DNA of 64,000 nucleotides. It comes from Thiomicrorhabdus heinhorstiae (GTDB taxonomy: Bacteria > Pseudomonadota > Gammaproteobacteria > Thiomicrospirales > Thiomicrospiraceae). The stretch lies in assembly GCF_013391765.2 (NCBI RefSeq), contig NZ_JACBGI020000005.1:50605-114604 (forward strand), given 5' to 3'. Below are positions 9,395 through 18,190 of the stretch, piece by piece (the stretch's first letter is position 1; the number at the start of each line of letters is the position of its first letter). The notes below the pieces were generated by a model. It saw only the letters and a list, made by a program, of their open reading frames with translations, made no database searches and was not told the DNA's origin. The position numbers and the translations under genes are program-made.

Positions 9395-9676
9395 TTATGT
9401 GTCAGATTCCGGTGGTTTCGGCGTTTTGCATTCCTTACCGCAACCGCAGCTTGGAACCTCGTCAATTCCCCCTGGATTGCCGGGATGGCAGCGGCTGATT
9501 CGTTTGATCGCCAGCCAGCTTCCGCAGATCACGCCATGGCGTTTGATCGCCTCGATTGTGTAGTGCGAACAGGTCGGATAAAAACGGCAGCGTGGACCGA
9601 TTATAGGGCTGATAAACAGCTGATAAAATCGGACTAGCGCGATCAGTAACCAGGCAAATGGATTCCAGGATTTCAC
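9395..9676 (-). CDS. yidD: Membrane protein insertion efficiency factor YidD
   Basis: 93 residues from a GTG at 9676. The TTG at 9700 that gives the longest frame lacks a ribosome site, whereas GGAG sits 6 bases before the GTG. The YidD family signature is clear: [12 protein letters not shown], then [13 protein letters not shown] with its conserved Cys residues, and [13 protein letters not shown]. YidD helps YidC insert membrane proteins. It is normally found with rpmH-rnpA-yidC, but here it is isolated upstream of ppk1. A Cys-rich tail (CGCGKEC) follows the core. Confidence 0.9.
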   Translation of the reverse strand: MKSWNPFAWLLIALVRFYQLFISPIIGPRCRFYPTCSHYTIEAIKRHGVICGSWLAIKRISRCHPGNPGGIDEVPSCGCGKECKTPKPPESDT

Positions 9677-9836
9677 CTTAACTCCGGAAATTGGACTCAA
9701 AGAATTTATTCTAGCGCTGTATTGATTAAATAACCATTATCCGACCGGTTTGATAGAGGAAATCACCTCAAATGCTTTAACTTTCAGGATAGAATAATCA
9801 GATTAAGTAAATAATTGAAATTCAAAAGGGACACTC

Positions 9837-11177
9837 ATGAGCCGACAACGCATTTTAATTTCCCAAGCCACTATCGTGAATGAAGGCAAGCAGCAGGTCG
9901 CTGATCTTCTGATTGCCGACGGTATGATCGAGAAGATTGCCGATAAAATCGATGTTGATGGAGTGGATCGGGTGATTGATGCGCAAGGTTTATATTTGTT
10001 GCCGGGAATGATCGACGATCAGGTTCACTTTCGCGAGCCGGGTTTGACCAGCAAAGCGGAAATCGCGACCGAGTCCAAAGCCGCCGTTGCCGGAGGAACC
10101 ACGTCCTATATGGATATGCCGAATGTCAACCCAACCACTACAACTCTGGAAGCGCTGGAAGCGAAATATGAACTTGGTGCGCAGAAATCATGGGCGAACT
10201 ACTCGTTCTATTTCGGCGGTACCAATGACAATGCCGAATTGCTTCCGAAGTTGGACCCGAAGAGTGTCTGTGGTGTAAAAGTTTTTATGGGTTCCTCGAC
10301 AGGAAACATGCTGGTTGATCAGCAAGCGGCGCTAAGAGCCATCTTTACCAATAGCCCGATGCTGATTGCCACCCACTGTGAAGACACTCCGATGATCAAA
10401 GCGAACGAAGTGGAATATAAAGAGCGCTTCGGTGAGGATATTCCGGCTGCAGAACACCCGAATATCCGTTGCCGTGAAGCCTGTTATAAATCCTCTTCGA
10501 TGGGTGTCGAACTGGCAAAAGAAACCGGTGCACGTTTGCATATTCTGCATATCACCACCGCCGACGAGTTGGAACTGTTCGAACCAGGCCCGGTCGAAGG
10601 TAAGAAAATTACTGCCGAAGCCTGTGTTCACCATTTGTGGTTCAGTGAGGAAGATTACGCCGAATACGGTCACAAGATTAAATGTAACCCGGCGGTGAAA
10701 AAAGCCTCCGATCGCGATGCGATTCGTCAGGCGGTAAAAGAAGGGCGTATCGATGTTATCGCCACCGACCATGCTCCGCACTTGGAAGAAGAGAAAAGCA
10801 ATACTTATTTTTCGGCGCCGGCCGGTTTGCCTCAGGTTCAACAGTCGCTTTCCGCTTTGTTGGATATGGTGCATGACGGGGTTTTCGATATTGAGACGAT
10901 TGTCGATCGTACTTCGCATAATGTGGCGCGATTGTTCGAGATCGATAAGCGCGGTTTCATCCGCGAAGGTTTTTGGGCCGACCTGGTGTTGGTCGATATG
11001 AACCGTCCGCATGTCGACGACAAAGCACATAACCTATACAAGTGCGGCTGGTCGCCTTGGGAAGGGCACGAATTCAAATCGTCTGTTATCGGAACGTTTG
11101 TTTCCGGTGAACTGAAATATTATCAAGGTGAATTTGCTGAATTCACGCCGGGCTGTCGTTTAATGTTTGACCGTTAA
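9837..11177 (+). CDS. pyrC: Dihydroorotase (class with DDQVHFREPG metal motif)
   Basis: 446 residues of the amidohydrolase fold. It closes carbamoyl-aspartate to dihydroorotate in pyrimidine synthesis. The metal motif at residues 60-69 reads DDQVHFREPG: the usual His-x-His is Gln-x-His, as in the Bacteroidetes/Porphyromonas-type enzymes. Further ligands appear in GVKVFMGSS (the carboxylated Lys region), ATHCED, LHILHITT and IATDHAPH. GGGAC lies upstream of the ATG. The aldehyde dehydrogenase gene follows 70 bases later. With pyrE at 2.0 kb, two pyrimidine genes fall in this window but are not in one operon. Confidence 0.9.
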   Translation: MSRQRILISQATIVNEGKQQVADLLIADGMIEKIADKIDVDGVDRVIDAQGLYLLPGMIDDQVHFREPGLTSKAEIATESKAAVAGGTTSYMDMPNVNPTTTTLEALEAKYELGAQKSWANYSFYFGGTNDNAELLPKLDPKSVCGVKVFMGSSTGNMLVDQQAALRAIFTNSPMLIATHCEDTPMIKANEVEYKERFGEDIPAAEHPNIRCREACYKSSSMGVELAKETGARLHILHITTADELELFEPGPVEGKKITAEACVHHLWFSEEDYAEYGHKIKCNPAVKKASDRDAIRQAVKEGRIDVIATDHAPHLEEEKSNTYFSAPAGLPQVQQSLSALLDMVHDGVFDIETIVDRTSHNVARLFEIDKRGFIREGFWADLVLVDMNRPHVDDKAHNLYKCGWSPWEGHEFKSSVIGTFVSGELKYYQGEFAEFTPGCRLMFDR

Positions 11178-11247
11178 TCGTCGGCTGCAAAATGGTGGTT
11201 ATATTGCAAGGTAACAGCCTTCCGATTACTGAATAAGGAATAACAAG

Positions 11248-12618
11248 ATGGTAATGCAATCGATTAACCCGGCCAGTGGAGAACTGCTGGCGGAATTTGA
11301 AACCTGGGATCAGGAAACACTGGATTATGTCATCACTCAGGCCGGTTATATGTACGAAGATTGGGCCAAGCTGACGCCGATTGAAGATCGTTGTACTTTG
11401 ATCGGACGCGTGGCGGATGTGCTGCGCGACGATCTGGATCTGTTGGCGGAATTAATTACCTTAGAGATGGGAAAGAGCATTAACGAAGCACGTGCGGAAG
11501 TAGAAAAGTGTGCTTGGGTGTGTGAGTTCTACGCTGAACACGGTCCGGCATTTCTGGCCGATGAAGTGATTGAAACCGGCGCGTCAAAAAGCTATGTTGC
11601 CTATTTACCGTTGGGAGTCGTTTTGGCGGTTATGCCGTGGAACTTCCCGTTCTGGCAGGTTTTCCGTTTTGCCGCTCCGGCGTTGATTGCCGGTAATGTC
11701 GCTTTGTTAAAACATGCATCGAACGTACCGCAGTGTGCCTTGGCGATTGAAGAAGTTTTCCGCAAAGCCGGTCTTCCGGAAGGAACCTTTTCTACACTGA
11801 TGATCGGTTCGTCTCAGGTTGAAAGCGTGATCCGTCACCCGGCGGTCAAAGCGGTCAGCCTGACCGGTAGTGAAGCGGCGGGGCGTAAGGTTGCGTCAAT
11901 TGCCGGAGAAGAACTGAAAAAAGCGGTTCTGGAGCTTGGCGGTTCCGATCCATTTATCGTACTGGATGATGCCAATATGACGCTGGCGGTCGAAGGCGCG
12001 GTGGCCGGGCGTTTTATGAATATGGGTCAGAGTTGTATTGCTTCGAAACGTTTTATCGTCGATCAGTTCCAGGCCAATGAATTTATCGAAAAATTCAAAG
12101 AAGCGGTCGAAGCTAAATTCGTTGCCGGCGATCCGATGGACCCGCGAACTACACTGGCACCGATGGCGCGTCAGGATTTGCTGGACGAGTTGCACGATCA
12201 GGTAATGCGTTCGGTGGAACTGGGGGCGAAAATCGTTACCGGCGGTTATCAGCTGGATCGAGAAGGATGCTACTATGCACCGACCATTTTGACCGATGTG
12301 ACCAGCAATATGCCGGCTTATAACGAAGAGTTCTTCGGGCCGGTGGCGATTGTATTGAAAGCATCCGAACCGGCGCATGCGCTGGGCATCGCTAACTCGG
12401 TGGACTTCGGTTTGAGCGGTTCGATCTGGACATCGGATATGGCGACCGCCGAAACCATGGCGCGCGGAATGGAATCCGGAGCCACTTTCGTCAACAGCAT
12501 CAGCTTTTCCGATCCGCGTATGCCGTTTGGCGGGGTGAAAAACTCCGGTTACGGACGTGAGTTGTCGGTGCAAGGTATCCGTGAGTTTACCAACGTAAAA
12601 TCTATTTGGATCAAGTAG
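11248..12618 (+). CDS. NAD(P)-dependent aldehyde dehydrogenase, succinate-semialdehyde dehydrogenase type
   Basis: 456 residues of the ALDH superfamily. The catalytic Cys is in [11 protein letters not shown] and the general-base Glu in [20 protein letters not shown] and [12 protein letters not shown] bind the nucleotide. Overall it is closest in style to the short SSADH enzymes (Sad/YneI-like, about 460 residues). The true substrate aldehyde is uncertain. The next gene starts 10 bases downstream, so the two are co-transcribed. Confidence 0.85.
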   Translation: MVMQSINPASGELLAEFETWDQETLDYVITQAGYMYEDWAKLTPIEDRCTLIGRVADVLRDDLDLLAELITLEMGKSINEARAEVEKCAWVCEFYAEHGPAFLADEVIETGASKSYVAYLPLGVVLAVMPWNFPFWQVFRFAAPALIAGNVALLKHASNVPQCALAIEEVFRKAGLPEGTFSTLMIGSSQVESVIRHPAVKAVSLTGSEAAGRKVASIAGEELKKAVLELGGSDPFIVLDDANMTLAVEGAVAGRFMNMGQSCIASKRFIVDQFQANEFIEKFKEAVEAKFVAGDPMDPRTTLAPMARQDLLDELHDQVMRSVELGAKIVTGGYQLDREGCYYAPTILTDVTSNMPAYNEEFFGPVAIVLKASEPAHALGIANSVDFGLSGSIWTSDMATAETMARGMESGATFVNSISFSDPRMPFGGVKNSGYGRELSVQGIREFTNVKSIWIK

Positions 12619-12628
12619 GGACGTTCGT

Positions 12629-13393
12629 ATGGTCGATCTATGGTTAAAAACTCTGTCGGATTTAAAAGAGCCGGCAATTCTATGGCGTCTTTTTATTCCT
12701 TTTGTGGCGGCGATTATTCTGGTTTCACTGATGGGGTACGGAATCTTCGGCGTGTTTATGGTCAGTGATTTCGTAACTCAAAACCCGATGGTTGAGGAGT
12801 TCAATACCTGGAGCGAACAAGCTGAACAGACGATCGGTGCGATTCCGTTTATCGGCACGATCATCTTGTGGTTTCTTGGGATTGTCATGGCGGTGATCGC
12901 CGGAGTGCTCGGCGTGCTGCTCGGAAGTTATCTGATTCTGCTGTTTGCGATGATTATTACCGGTTTTATGACCGACAGTCTGGTCAAAGCCGTACACGAC
13001 AAGCACTATCCGAATGTCAGTTACAGCGGCCACGGCAGCATGTGGGGCATGATCGGCAAGCTGTTATGGTTCGGCTTCCTGATGTTATTGCTGTTTATCG
13101 TGACCATCCCGATGCTGTTTATTCCTCTGGTCAACGCAGTCTGGTTCTGGTTGCTCGGTTTTCTGTTCTTCCGCTTCTCTGTCGTGCAGGATGTTGGCCA
13201 GGTCATTCTTCCCGAGAAGCTGTTTGATGAAGTTAAGCCGTTAGGCAATTGGACGCCGACCTTGGCGATCGGCGGATTGTTCATGTTGAGTGCTTTACCG
13301 CTGGTTGGACTTTTCGTTCCGGTCTTTGCCGTTATTGCACTTGCCCATTACTATTTCGACTATCTATCTACCATGCCGCAACCGGCAGAATAA
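12629..13393 (+). CDS. EI24-domain / CysZ-like integral membrane protein
   Basis: 254 residues with about five or six hydrophobic helices and the layout of the EI24 (PF07264) family, which includes the sulfate permease CysZ. The CysZ-like arrangement (FLFFRFSVVQDV followed by a re-entrant hydrophobic stretch) is visible, but CysZ identity is not proved. Start ATG at 12629, 10 bases after the aldehyde dehydrogenase stop. It ends 29 bases before the convergent C15 peptidase gene. Confidence 0.65.
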   Translation: MVDLWLKTLSDLKEPAILWRLFIPFVAAIILVSLMGYGIFGVFMVSDFVTQNPMVEEFNTWSEQAEQTIGAIPFIGTIILWFLGIVMAVIAGVLGVLLGSYLILLFAMIITGFMTDSLVKAVHDKHYPNVSYSGHGSMWGMIGKLLWFGFLMLLLFIVTIPMLFIPLVNAVWFWLLGFLFFRFSVVQDVGQVILPEKLFDEVKPLGNWTPTLAIGGLFMLSALPLVGLFVPVFAVIALAHYYFDYLSTMPQPAE

Positions 13394-13422
13394 CTTTCTT
13401 CTCTCGTGCAGCGCGGACCGCT

Positions 13423-14046
13423 TTATTCAAGTTTCACGCGCTGCTTCATAGCATGCGTGATAATAATTGTTAAGGCTTTACGCGTCATATCCAGAGGCAT
13501 GCAGGCGCTTTTCGGATGGGTGCTGATAATCTGTTTGGGCAGAACAGGAATATGAATAAACACCGAGTTATGCGATAGATTCATGGCTTCGGCAAAATAC
13601 AGGCTGGAATAGAGAATATGATTGCACAGAGATTGTCCGGCGTTATAGGAGTAGTCCGCGGGAATCTCCTGTTTTTCCAGTTCAGTTTGCAATTCGTCTA
13701 ATCCATGTAAATTCGACCAGAAAGCGGCTGGTCGCTGTGGATCGATTTTCTCGCTCATGAAAGAGTTAATGCCGATTTTTTCAATCGTTACTCTGTTATA
13801 GGCCGGTGCCTGTCCGGTAAAAATACACATCTCAGGTTGATAAAGTTCCAGAAGTTCAAGCAGTTTTGCTTCCAGAGTTTGGTGCTCGGTTTCTCGTGAA
13901 GTAATATCACAACTCAGCACCTCGAAAACCAGTTCATCTTTGATGCTTTCAAGCTCTTGCGGCAGATCGCTTTTTAGCGACTCAATCAGCTCGCCTGAAG
14001 CGTTGAATACTTCCTTGTAGGGCCAAAAGCCGGTTACTAAAATCAT
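13423..14046 (-). CDS. Pyroglutamyl-peptidase I-like protein (peptidase family C15)
   Basis: 207 residues from the ATG at 14046 (MILVTGFWPY, matching the C15 N-terminus ILVTGFGPF). The longer frame to 14142 overlaps the upstream gene. The Cys nucleophile is probably in AGQSLCNHILY and the catalytic His in SVFIHIPVLPKQ, both close to family motifs. The Glu region (FTGQAPAYNRVTIEKIGIN) is more diverged. Classical enzymes remove N-terminal pyroglutamate. The fit is good at the two catalytic motifs but moderate elsewhere, so a changed specificity is possible. Confidence 0.7.
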   Translation of the reverse strand: MILVTGFWPYKEVFNASGELIESLKSDLPQELESIKDELVFEVLSCDITSRETEHQTLEAKLLELLELYQPEMCIFTGQAPAYNRVTIEKIGINSFMSEKIDPQRPAAFWSNLHGLDELQTELEKQEIPADYSYNAGQSLCNHILYSSLYFAEAMNLSHNSVFIHIPVLPKQIISTHPKSACMPLDMTRKALTIIITHAMKQRVKLE

Positions 14047-14077
14047 GGAGGATTCTCTATTTAAAAAGCGAAGAACG

Positions 14078-14389
14078 TTACTTGTACGACCATTGTCTAA
14101 GTATGAGCTTGCCATCAATACAAGATGTTTCAATCGCCCCATTTTTTAGCAATAATCGCAACCTGTACCATTCATCTGAATTATGCAGCACGCTTAACGG
14201 ATAGCCTTTACCGTGTTTAGACATAAGTTTGTCTGCCGTCGTTTTGCAGGTGGAAAATGACATTTTTTTGGTTTCGGTTTTAGCAATCTCCATTGGAATG
14301 TATTTCTTTTGATCTGAAAGAGCTCTAAGTTCATTTAAGCTGCACAGGCCAGCCCTGACCATGCAAATAAAAAAGTGGCGAGCAGCCAC
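14078..14389 (-). CDS. Small protein of unknown function upstream of the C15 peptidase
   Basis: 103 residues from a GTG at 14389; the frame is closed by a stop about 21 bases further upstream. No family is recognised. The first 20 residues are moderately hydrophobic and could be a weak signal sequence; the rest is polar with three Cys (CKTT, CID and one near the N-terminus). Its stop is 31 bases before the peptidase start, so co-transcription is likely. The start is uncertain: inner ATG codons also exist. Confidence 0.45.
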   Translation of the reverse strand: MAARHFFICMVRAGLCSLNELRALSDQKKYIPMEIAKTETKKMSFSTCKTTADKLMSKHGKGYPLSVLHNSDEWYRLRLLLKNGAIETSCIDGKLILRQWSYK

Positions 14390-14633
14390 TTCGTTACACT
14401 CGTTGGAATATTAAATTCCGAGGCAAAATGTTTCGTGTCGGTCGAAACTGAATATGGCGGGCAGTGTGAATTGGTGTAGGTCATAGTTCAGAACTCCAGC
14501 TACCGAATAAGAGAAAAACGGTTAGTCGTTTTTTTATTTTCAAATAGCCCCCCAATGCCTTTAATAAGCCAATGCATGATGGTAATTGTCAGAGTAATTT
14601 TTAATTTTTCCTCTAATTGTTTTACAGGGATCT

Positions 14634-16748
14634 TCAAGCAGTTTCTATAGGAACGACGACTTTTAAGAGAATACCGGTGTCTTCGCTCTGCAACCAATCA
14701 ACTTCACCATGCAGCTTTTTGACCCGGTGGCGAATATTGCTGACGCCTCGTCCGGTTTGCCAGTTTTCCGGCGACTCTCCTTGGCCGTCATCCTGTACCT
14801 GAAGAATTAATTGCCCGTCATTGATCCGAATCGTTACATCGACTTTTGAAGCGAGTGAGTGTTTGAGAATATTATTCAAAGATTCACGCAGCACTCTACC
14901 CAGATGGCTGGCGGTAAAGTAAGAAATTTCCTGCAAACCGCATTCGTCCTGTTGCCAGTTCAAAGTCATGCCGGCATCTTTCAAACGTTCGGCCGCTTCG
15001 ATACGCCAGTCCGACAGCTTATCTGATAGCAGCCAATTGTCCTGATCCGGTTGTGATACGACTTCTCTTAAATCGCGCAGAGCATTGCGCGCCAGTTCAT
15101 TGTTGACTGGGTCTTCGGAGCGGTGCAATAGCGATAAGAGTTTCGATCCGACATCGTCGTGCAGATCGCCGAGAATGCGGTGTTTCTCTTCGAGTGCCTG
15201 CAAACGCATTTTTAAGCCTTTTAACGCCTGTTGTGCCAGTTCATACAGGAAGATGACGGATTCATGATCTTCGCGGTTAAACAATCGGCTTCCGCTGTCT
15301 GGATAGTTTAATTCCAGATGGTGTTGATCGTCTAGATAGGGGATTCTCATGCACTGAGCATGTTGTTCGATAAGCGGAGACTGGATTTGGCCCGTTTTCA
15401 ATTCGATTGACAGCGGTTGCCATTCATCCTGTACATACTGGCGCCAAGAGAGAGCAAGCTGTTCGGGTTCCTCTGCCGAAAACAAGCTTTCGATAAGTCG
15501 GCTCGTCTGCCCGTAACGACTGCGTTTTTTCTTTTGTATCCTCTCCAGTAGCCATTGGCGCGAAGGGAAGTACAGCCATCCGATCAATGCCAAAGACAGT
15601 GCCAGAGAAGTGGCCTCGCCCAAGCCGACGTACGACAGCAAAACTAAATCTGCGGCGATGACCAATAGCCCGCCCAGGAACCAGCTCCAGGCGGCAACCC
15701 ACCAGCGGTCCAAATCAAACAGGCGATAGCGCGTAATACCCATAGCGATACCGATAAACATAAACAGAAATACCATGAACATCAGTCCTTGGCTGGCCGG
15801 TGGTTCTATTTCCAAGGTAACCGGAATCAGTATCAGTGCGGCAAACAGGCCCGTGCCGAGGTAGATTGATAACAGATACCATTTCAAAGCGGCGCGTTCA
15901 ACCGGTAAATGTTTTGTTTGGCGCCACTGAATAAACGCCAATACAAAACTGGCGGCAAACAGGATTAAAGTGAGCAGATAGACCATCGAAATATCAGGGA
16001 AGCTTTCCGACACGAATCCGCCCCAGATCGCCAGCCAGGAAACAAAGGCGCTGAGGATAATTGCCATGGAGTAACGCAGGCGTTTTGGGTAAACCGCCAG
16101 TAATGCTACCAGGGCCGCAGTGAAGAAAATCGCTCCCATCTGGTTGGTGTATGAAAATAGGCGAGCGGTTTGCCCATCGATAATGAGTTCACGGGTACTG
16201 TATACCGATGCTGCCAGAGAGAAGATCAGCATGCCTAAACCGGCCAGCGCGAAATACCGGGCGCCGTCATCGTGTTGTCTGAAGGCAAACACGCTGGCCG
16301 CTATCAAAAAACCGCACACTCCGACAAATGCCTGAAACCAGAACAGCGGCGGCAGATCGGAAAGATGTCTTGCCCGCACTTCAAGCGGGATCGTTTGTCC
16401 TTGTTCAGTGAGGACTTGAAGAGAGTGAGAATCGGCCGCGCTTTTTAACTGCGTCATTTTGTGAAAGAAGGCATTGTAATTCGTCCACTGGTTTAATTGA
16501 TCAGGTTCTTCAATCCATAAATCCGGAGTGATCGGAATGCCGTTCATTTCGGTTAATATTTGTCCGGCGTGCAAGCGGTTTTGATTGGGGGAGTCCGCTT
16601 CGATATCCAGCACTTTAAGACCCTTTTCATGCGGCTCGAACGAGATGCCAAGAACGGGAGCCTGCAGGGCAAAATAGACCGAATTAAAAACCGCCAGAAA
16701 GGCGATCAGTGAGACTGTGAATAGCAGTTGTTGAGGGGTTGCTTTCAC
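14634..16748 (-). CDS. Membrane sensor histidine kinase with PDZ-like and multi-TM input region
   Basis: 704 residues, GTG start at 16748 with AAGGAG 7 bases upstream. It has one N-terminal helix, then a PDZ-like extracytoplasmic part (about 30-125; GLKVLDIEADSPNQ and LHAGQILTEMNG are PDZ-like). About eight membrane helices follow (135-390), then a helical linker, a HisKA_3 dimerisation box (LGDLHDDVGSKLLSLLHR, phospho-His in it) and a HATPase domain (RESLNNILKHS, DDGQG, GRGVSNIRHRV). This is the NarX/DegS type of kinase that pairs with LuxR-class regulators. It starts 11 bases after the regulator gene. Stimulus unknown. Confidence 0.88.
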   Translation of the reverse strand: MKATPQQLLFTVSLIAFLAVFNSVYFALQAPVLGISFEPHEKGLKVLDIEADSPNQNRLHAGQILTEMNGIPITPDLWIEEPDQLNQWTNYNAFFHKMTQLKSAADSHSLQVLTEQGQTIPLEVRARHLSDLPPLFWFQAFVGVCGFLIAASVFAFRQHDDGARYFALAGLGMLIFSLAASVYSTRELIIDGQTARLFSYTNQMGAIFFTAALVALLAVYPKRLRYSMAIILSAFVSWLAIWGGFVSESFPDISMVYLLTLILFAASFVLAFIQWRQTKHLPVERAALKWYLLSIYLGTGLFAALILIPVTLEIEPPASQGLMFMVFLFMFIGIAMGITRYRLFDLDRWWVAAWSWFLGGLLVIAADLVLLSYVGLGEATSLALSLALIGWLYFPSRQWLLERIQKKKRSRYGQTSRLIESLFSAEEPEQLALSWRQYVQDEWQPLSIELKTGQIQSPLIEQHAQCMRIPYLDDQHHLELNYPDSGSRLFNREDHESVIFLYELAQQALKGLKMRLQALEEKHRILGDLHDDVGSKLLSLLHRSEDPVNNELARNALRDLREVVSQPDQDNWLLSDKLSDWRIEAAERLKDAGMTLNWQQDECGLQEISYFTASHLGRVLRESLNNILKHSLASKVDVTIRINDGQLILQVQDDGQGESPENWQTGRGVSNIRHRVKKLHGEVDWLQSEDTGILLKVVVPIETA

Positions 16749-16759
16749 TGACAGACTCC

Positions 16760-17392
16760 TTAAGGTTGCACCAGTCCTAACCGAACCGCTTCTAATGAGG
16801 CTTCGGAGCGGGTAGATATATCCAGTTTCCGATAGATAGTTTTGATGTAATCTTTGGCCGTGTGCGAGCTGATCTTCAGCATGTCTGCGGCTTCCTGAGC
16901 GGTCAGCCCTTTTGCAATCAAGGTAAGCACTTCCAGTTCTCTTTGCGTCAAATCATGGCTGGGAACAAGGGGCGTCTGACCGAAATATTTGAGAATTTTT
17001 CTTGCGATCGCCGGTGAAAGTGCAGGTTCCCCATAAGTAATCATTTTCAGGCGTTCTTCAAACTGCTCGCTCGGCATATCTTTTAATAAATAGCCTTTCG
17101 CTCCCGACTGCAACGCTGGAAATAGATGTGCATCGTCATCGTAAATGCTTACGACAATACTGAGGGTGTTGGAATGAAATCGACTGATTTCTCTTAAGAT
17201 CTCAATACCGCTGCCATCCGGAAGATGCAGATCAATTAAGGCTAATTCAAATGTCGATTGCGATAATGCGTGTTTTGCCTGCGCGACGGAAATGACCTCT
17301 TCAACCGACATGTTCGGAAATACCTGCTGAAAGCGCTGTCTCATCCAGAGCATAGCTTCCGGGTTATCTTCTAAAATCAAAGCGTTATTCAT
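16760..17392 (-). CDS. LuxR/NarL-family response regulator
   Basis: 210 residues. The receiver domain (1-120) has acidic residues at LEDNPEAM and a phospho-Asp in ALIDLHLPDGSG. The LuxR HTH (about 145-205) shows LTQRELEVLTLIAKGLTAQEAA and SSHTAKDYIKTIYRKL. It is first in a two-gene operon with the kinase at 14634-16748. Target genes are unknown; the 190-base AT-rich space upstream may include an autoregulated promoter. Confidence 0.92.
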   Translation of the reverse strand: MNNALILEDNPEAMLWMRQRFQQVFPNMSVEEVISVAQAKHALSQSTFELALIDLHLPDGSGIEILREISRFHSNTLSIVVSIYDDDAHLFPALQSGAKGYLLKDMPSEQFEERLKMITYGEPALSPAIARKILKYFGQTPLVPSHDLTQRELEVLTLIAKGLTAQEAADMLKISSHTAKDYIKTIYRKLDISTRSEASLEAVRLGLVQP

Positions 17393-17585
17393 CGATAATA
17401 CACTCTGTTGAAGTCAAGAAAACAAAAAATCTCGATATCTATATTAGAGTAAAAAAGCCGGAATCTGATGTTTTTCTTAGAGATTTTTTGATTTAGAGGT
17501 GGTTTTTGATTTTTAAGATTTTTTAGGTAGTTTTTTAGTTAATTCATTGATTCTTTCGTGAACTTGTTCGGAAAGGAAATCGACG

Positions 17586-18065
17586 CTATTTCAGAATAAA
17601 CTGCCCGTCGAATGATAGGGCGTCTTGAATGACTTCGTCGTAGTGAAAGACTAATTCGGGTAGTTCGGTGGTTTTAAAGAACTTTGCATCCAGAGTTTCG
17701 TCGGTTTGTTTGACAAGTTCGCCGGACCAGTCGGTGATTAAGAATGACAAGGAAAAGGTGTGGTGCTTTCTGCCGAAAGCGTTAATGAATGAAAATCTGG
17801 ATTCGGTATACAGAGCGTAAGGAGTGGCAGAGAGGACTGTAAGTCCGGTTTCTTCTTGTACCTCGCGGATTACACAATCCAGAATGGATTCGCCGATCTC
17901 GATACTACCGGCCGGTAAGCCCCATCTTTGGTTGTCGCTGCGTTGGATTAGCAGGACTTCTTGCTGTTGATTGAGAATGACGGCTCTGGCAGCAGGCAAT
18001 ATAAAGTCTTCGTTGCCCATGTGTTTGAGAAGTTTGCCTAAATAGGTCTGATCAAAGTCGGTCAT
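17586..18065 (-). CDS. Nudix hydrolase
   Basis: 159 residues. The Nudix box is complete: GSIEIGESILDCVIREVQEE then TGL, with the G-x5-E-x7-REV-x-EE-x-GL pattern that binds Mg2+. A short helical N-terminus (about 1-22) precedes the fold. Such proteins hydrolyse nucleoside diphosphate derivatives; the substrate is not predictable here. It is a single gene with an AT-rich gap on its left and a DEAD-box helicase gene ending 125 bases to its right on the same strand. Confidence 0.88.
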   Translation of the reverse strand: MTDFDQTYLGKLLKHMGNEDFILPAARAVILNQQQEVLLIQRSDNQRWGLPAGSIEIGESILDCVIREVQEETGLTVLSATPYALYTESRFSFINAFGRKHHTFSLSFLITDWSGELVKQTDETLDAKFFKTTELPELVFHYDEVIQDALSFDGQFILK

Positions 18066-18123
18066 CTGAGGGTTCCCGTTGCGTTTTGGATTGCGGCCAG
18101 TCGGTTTGGCGATTTTTGAGATA

Positions 18124-18159
18124 GGAAAGAGGATAAGCGATTAAGTTGGTCGCTTATCC
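18124..18159 (-). terminator. Likely terminator after the DEAD-box helicase gene
   Basis: A perfect 10-bp stem GGATAAGCGA / TCGCTTATCC (18131-18140 and 18150-18159) with a 9-base loop lies 32 bases past the helicase stop. The following minus-strand sequence is only moderately T-rich (TCTTTCC). Confidence 0.6.
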
Positions 18160-18190
18160 TTGTTTAGGAGTAAAAGCAGGGGAGAAGGCC

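Noticed and set aside
14513..14534. AAAAACG / CGTTTTT hairpin near 14.5 kb
   Set aside because: Only two G-C pairs in the stem; too weak to call a terminator.
14500..14697. Leftward 65-codon frame at the end of the histidine kinase gene
   Set aside because: Overlaps the kinase C-terminus in another frame and has no ribosome site or similarity.
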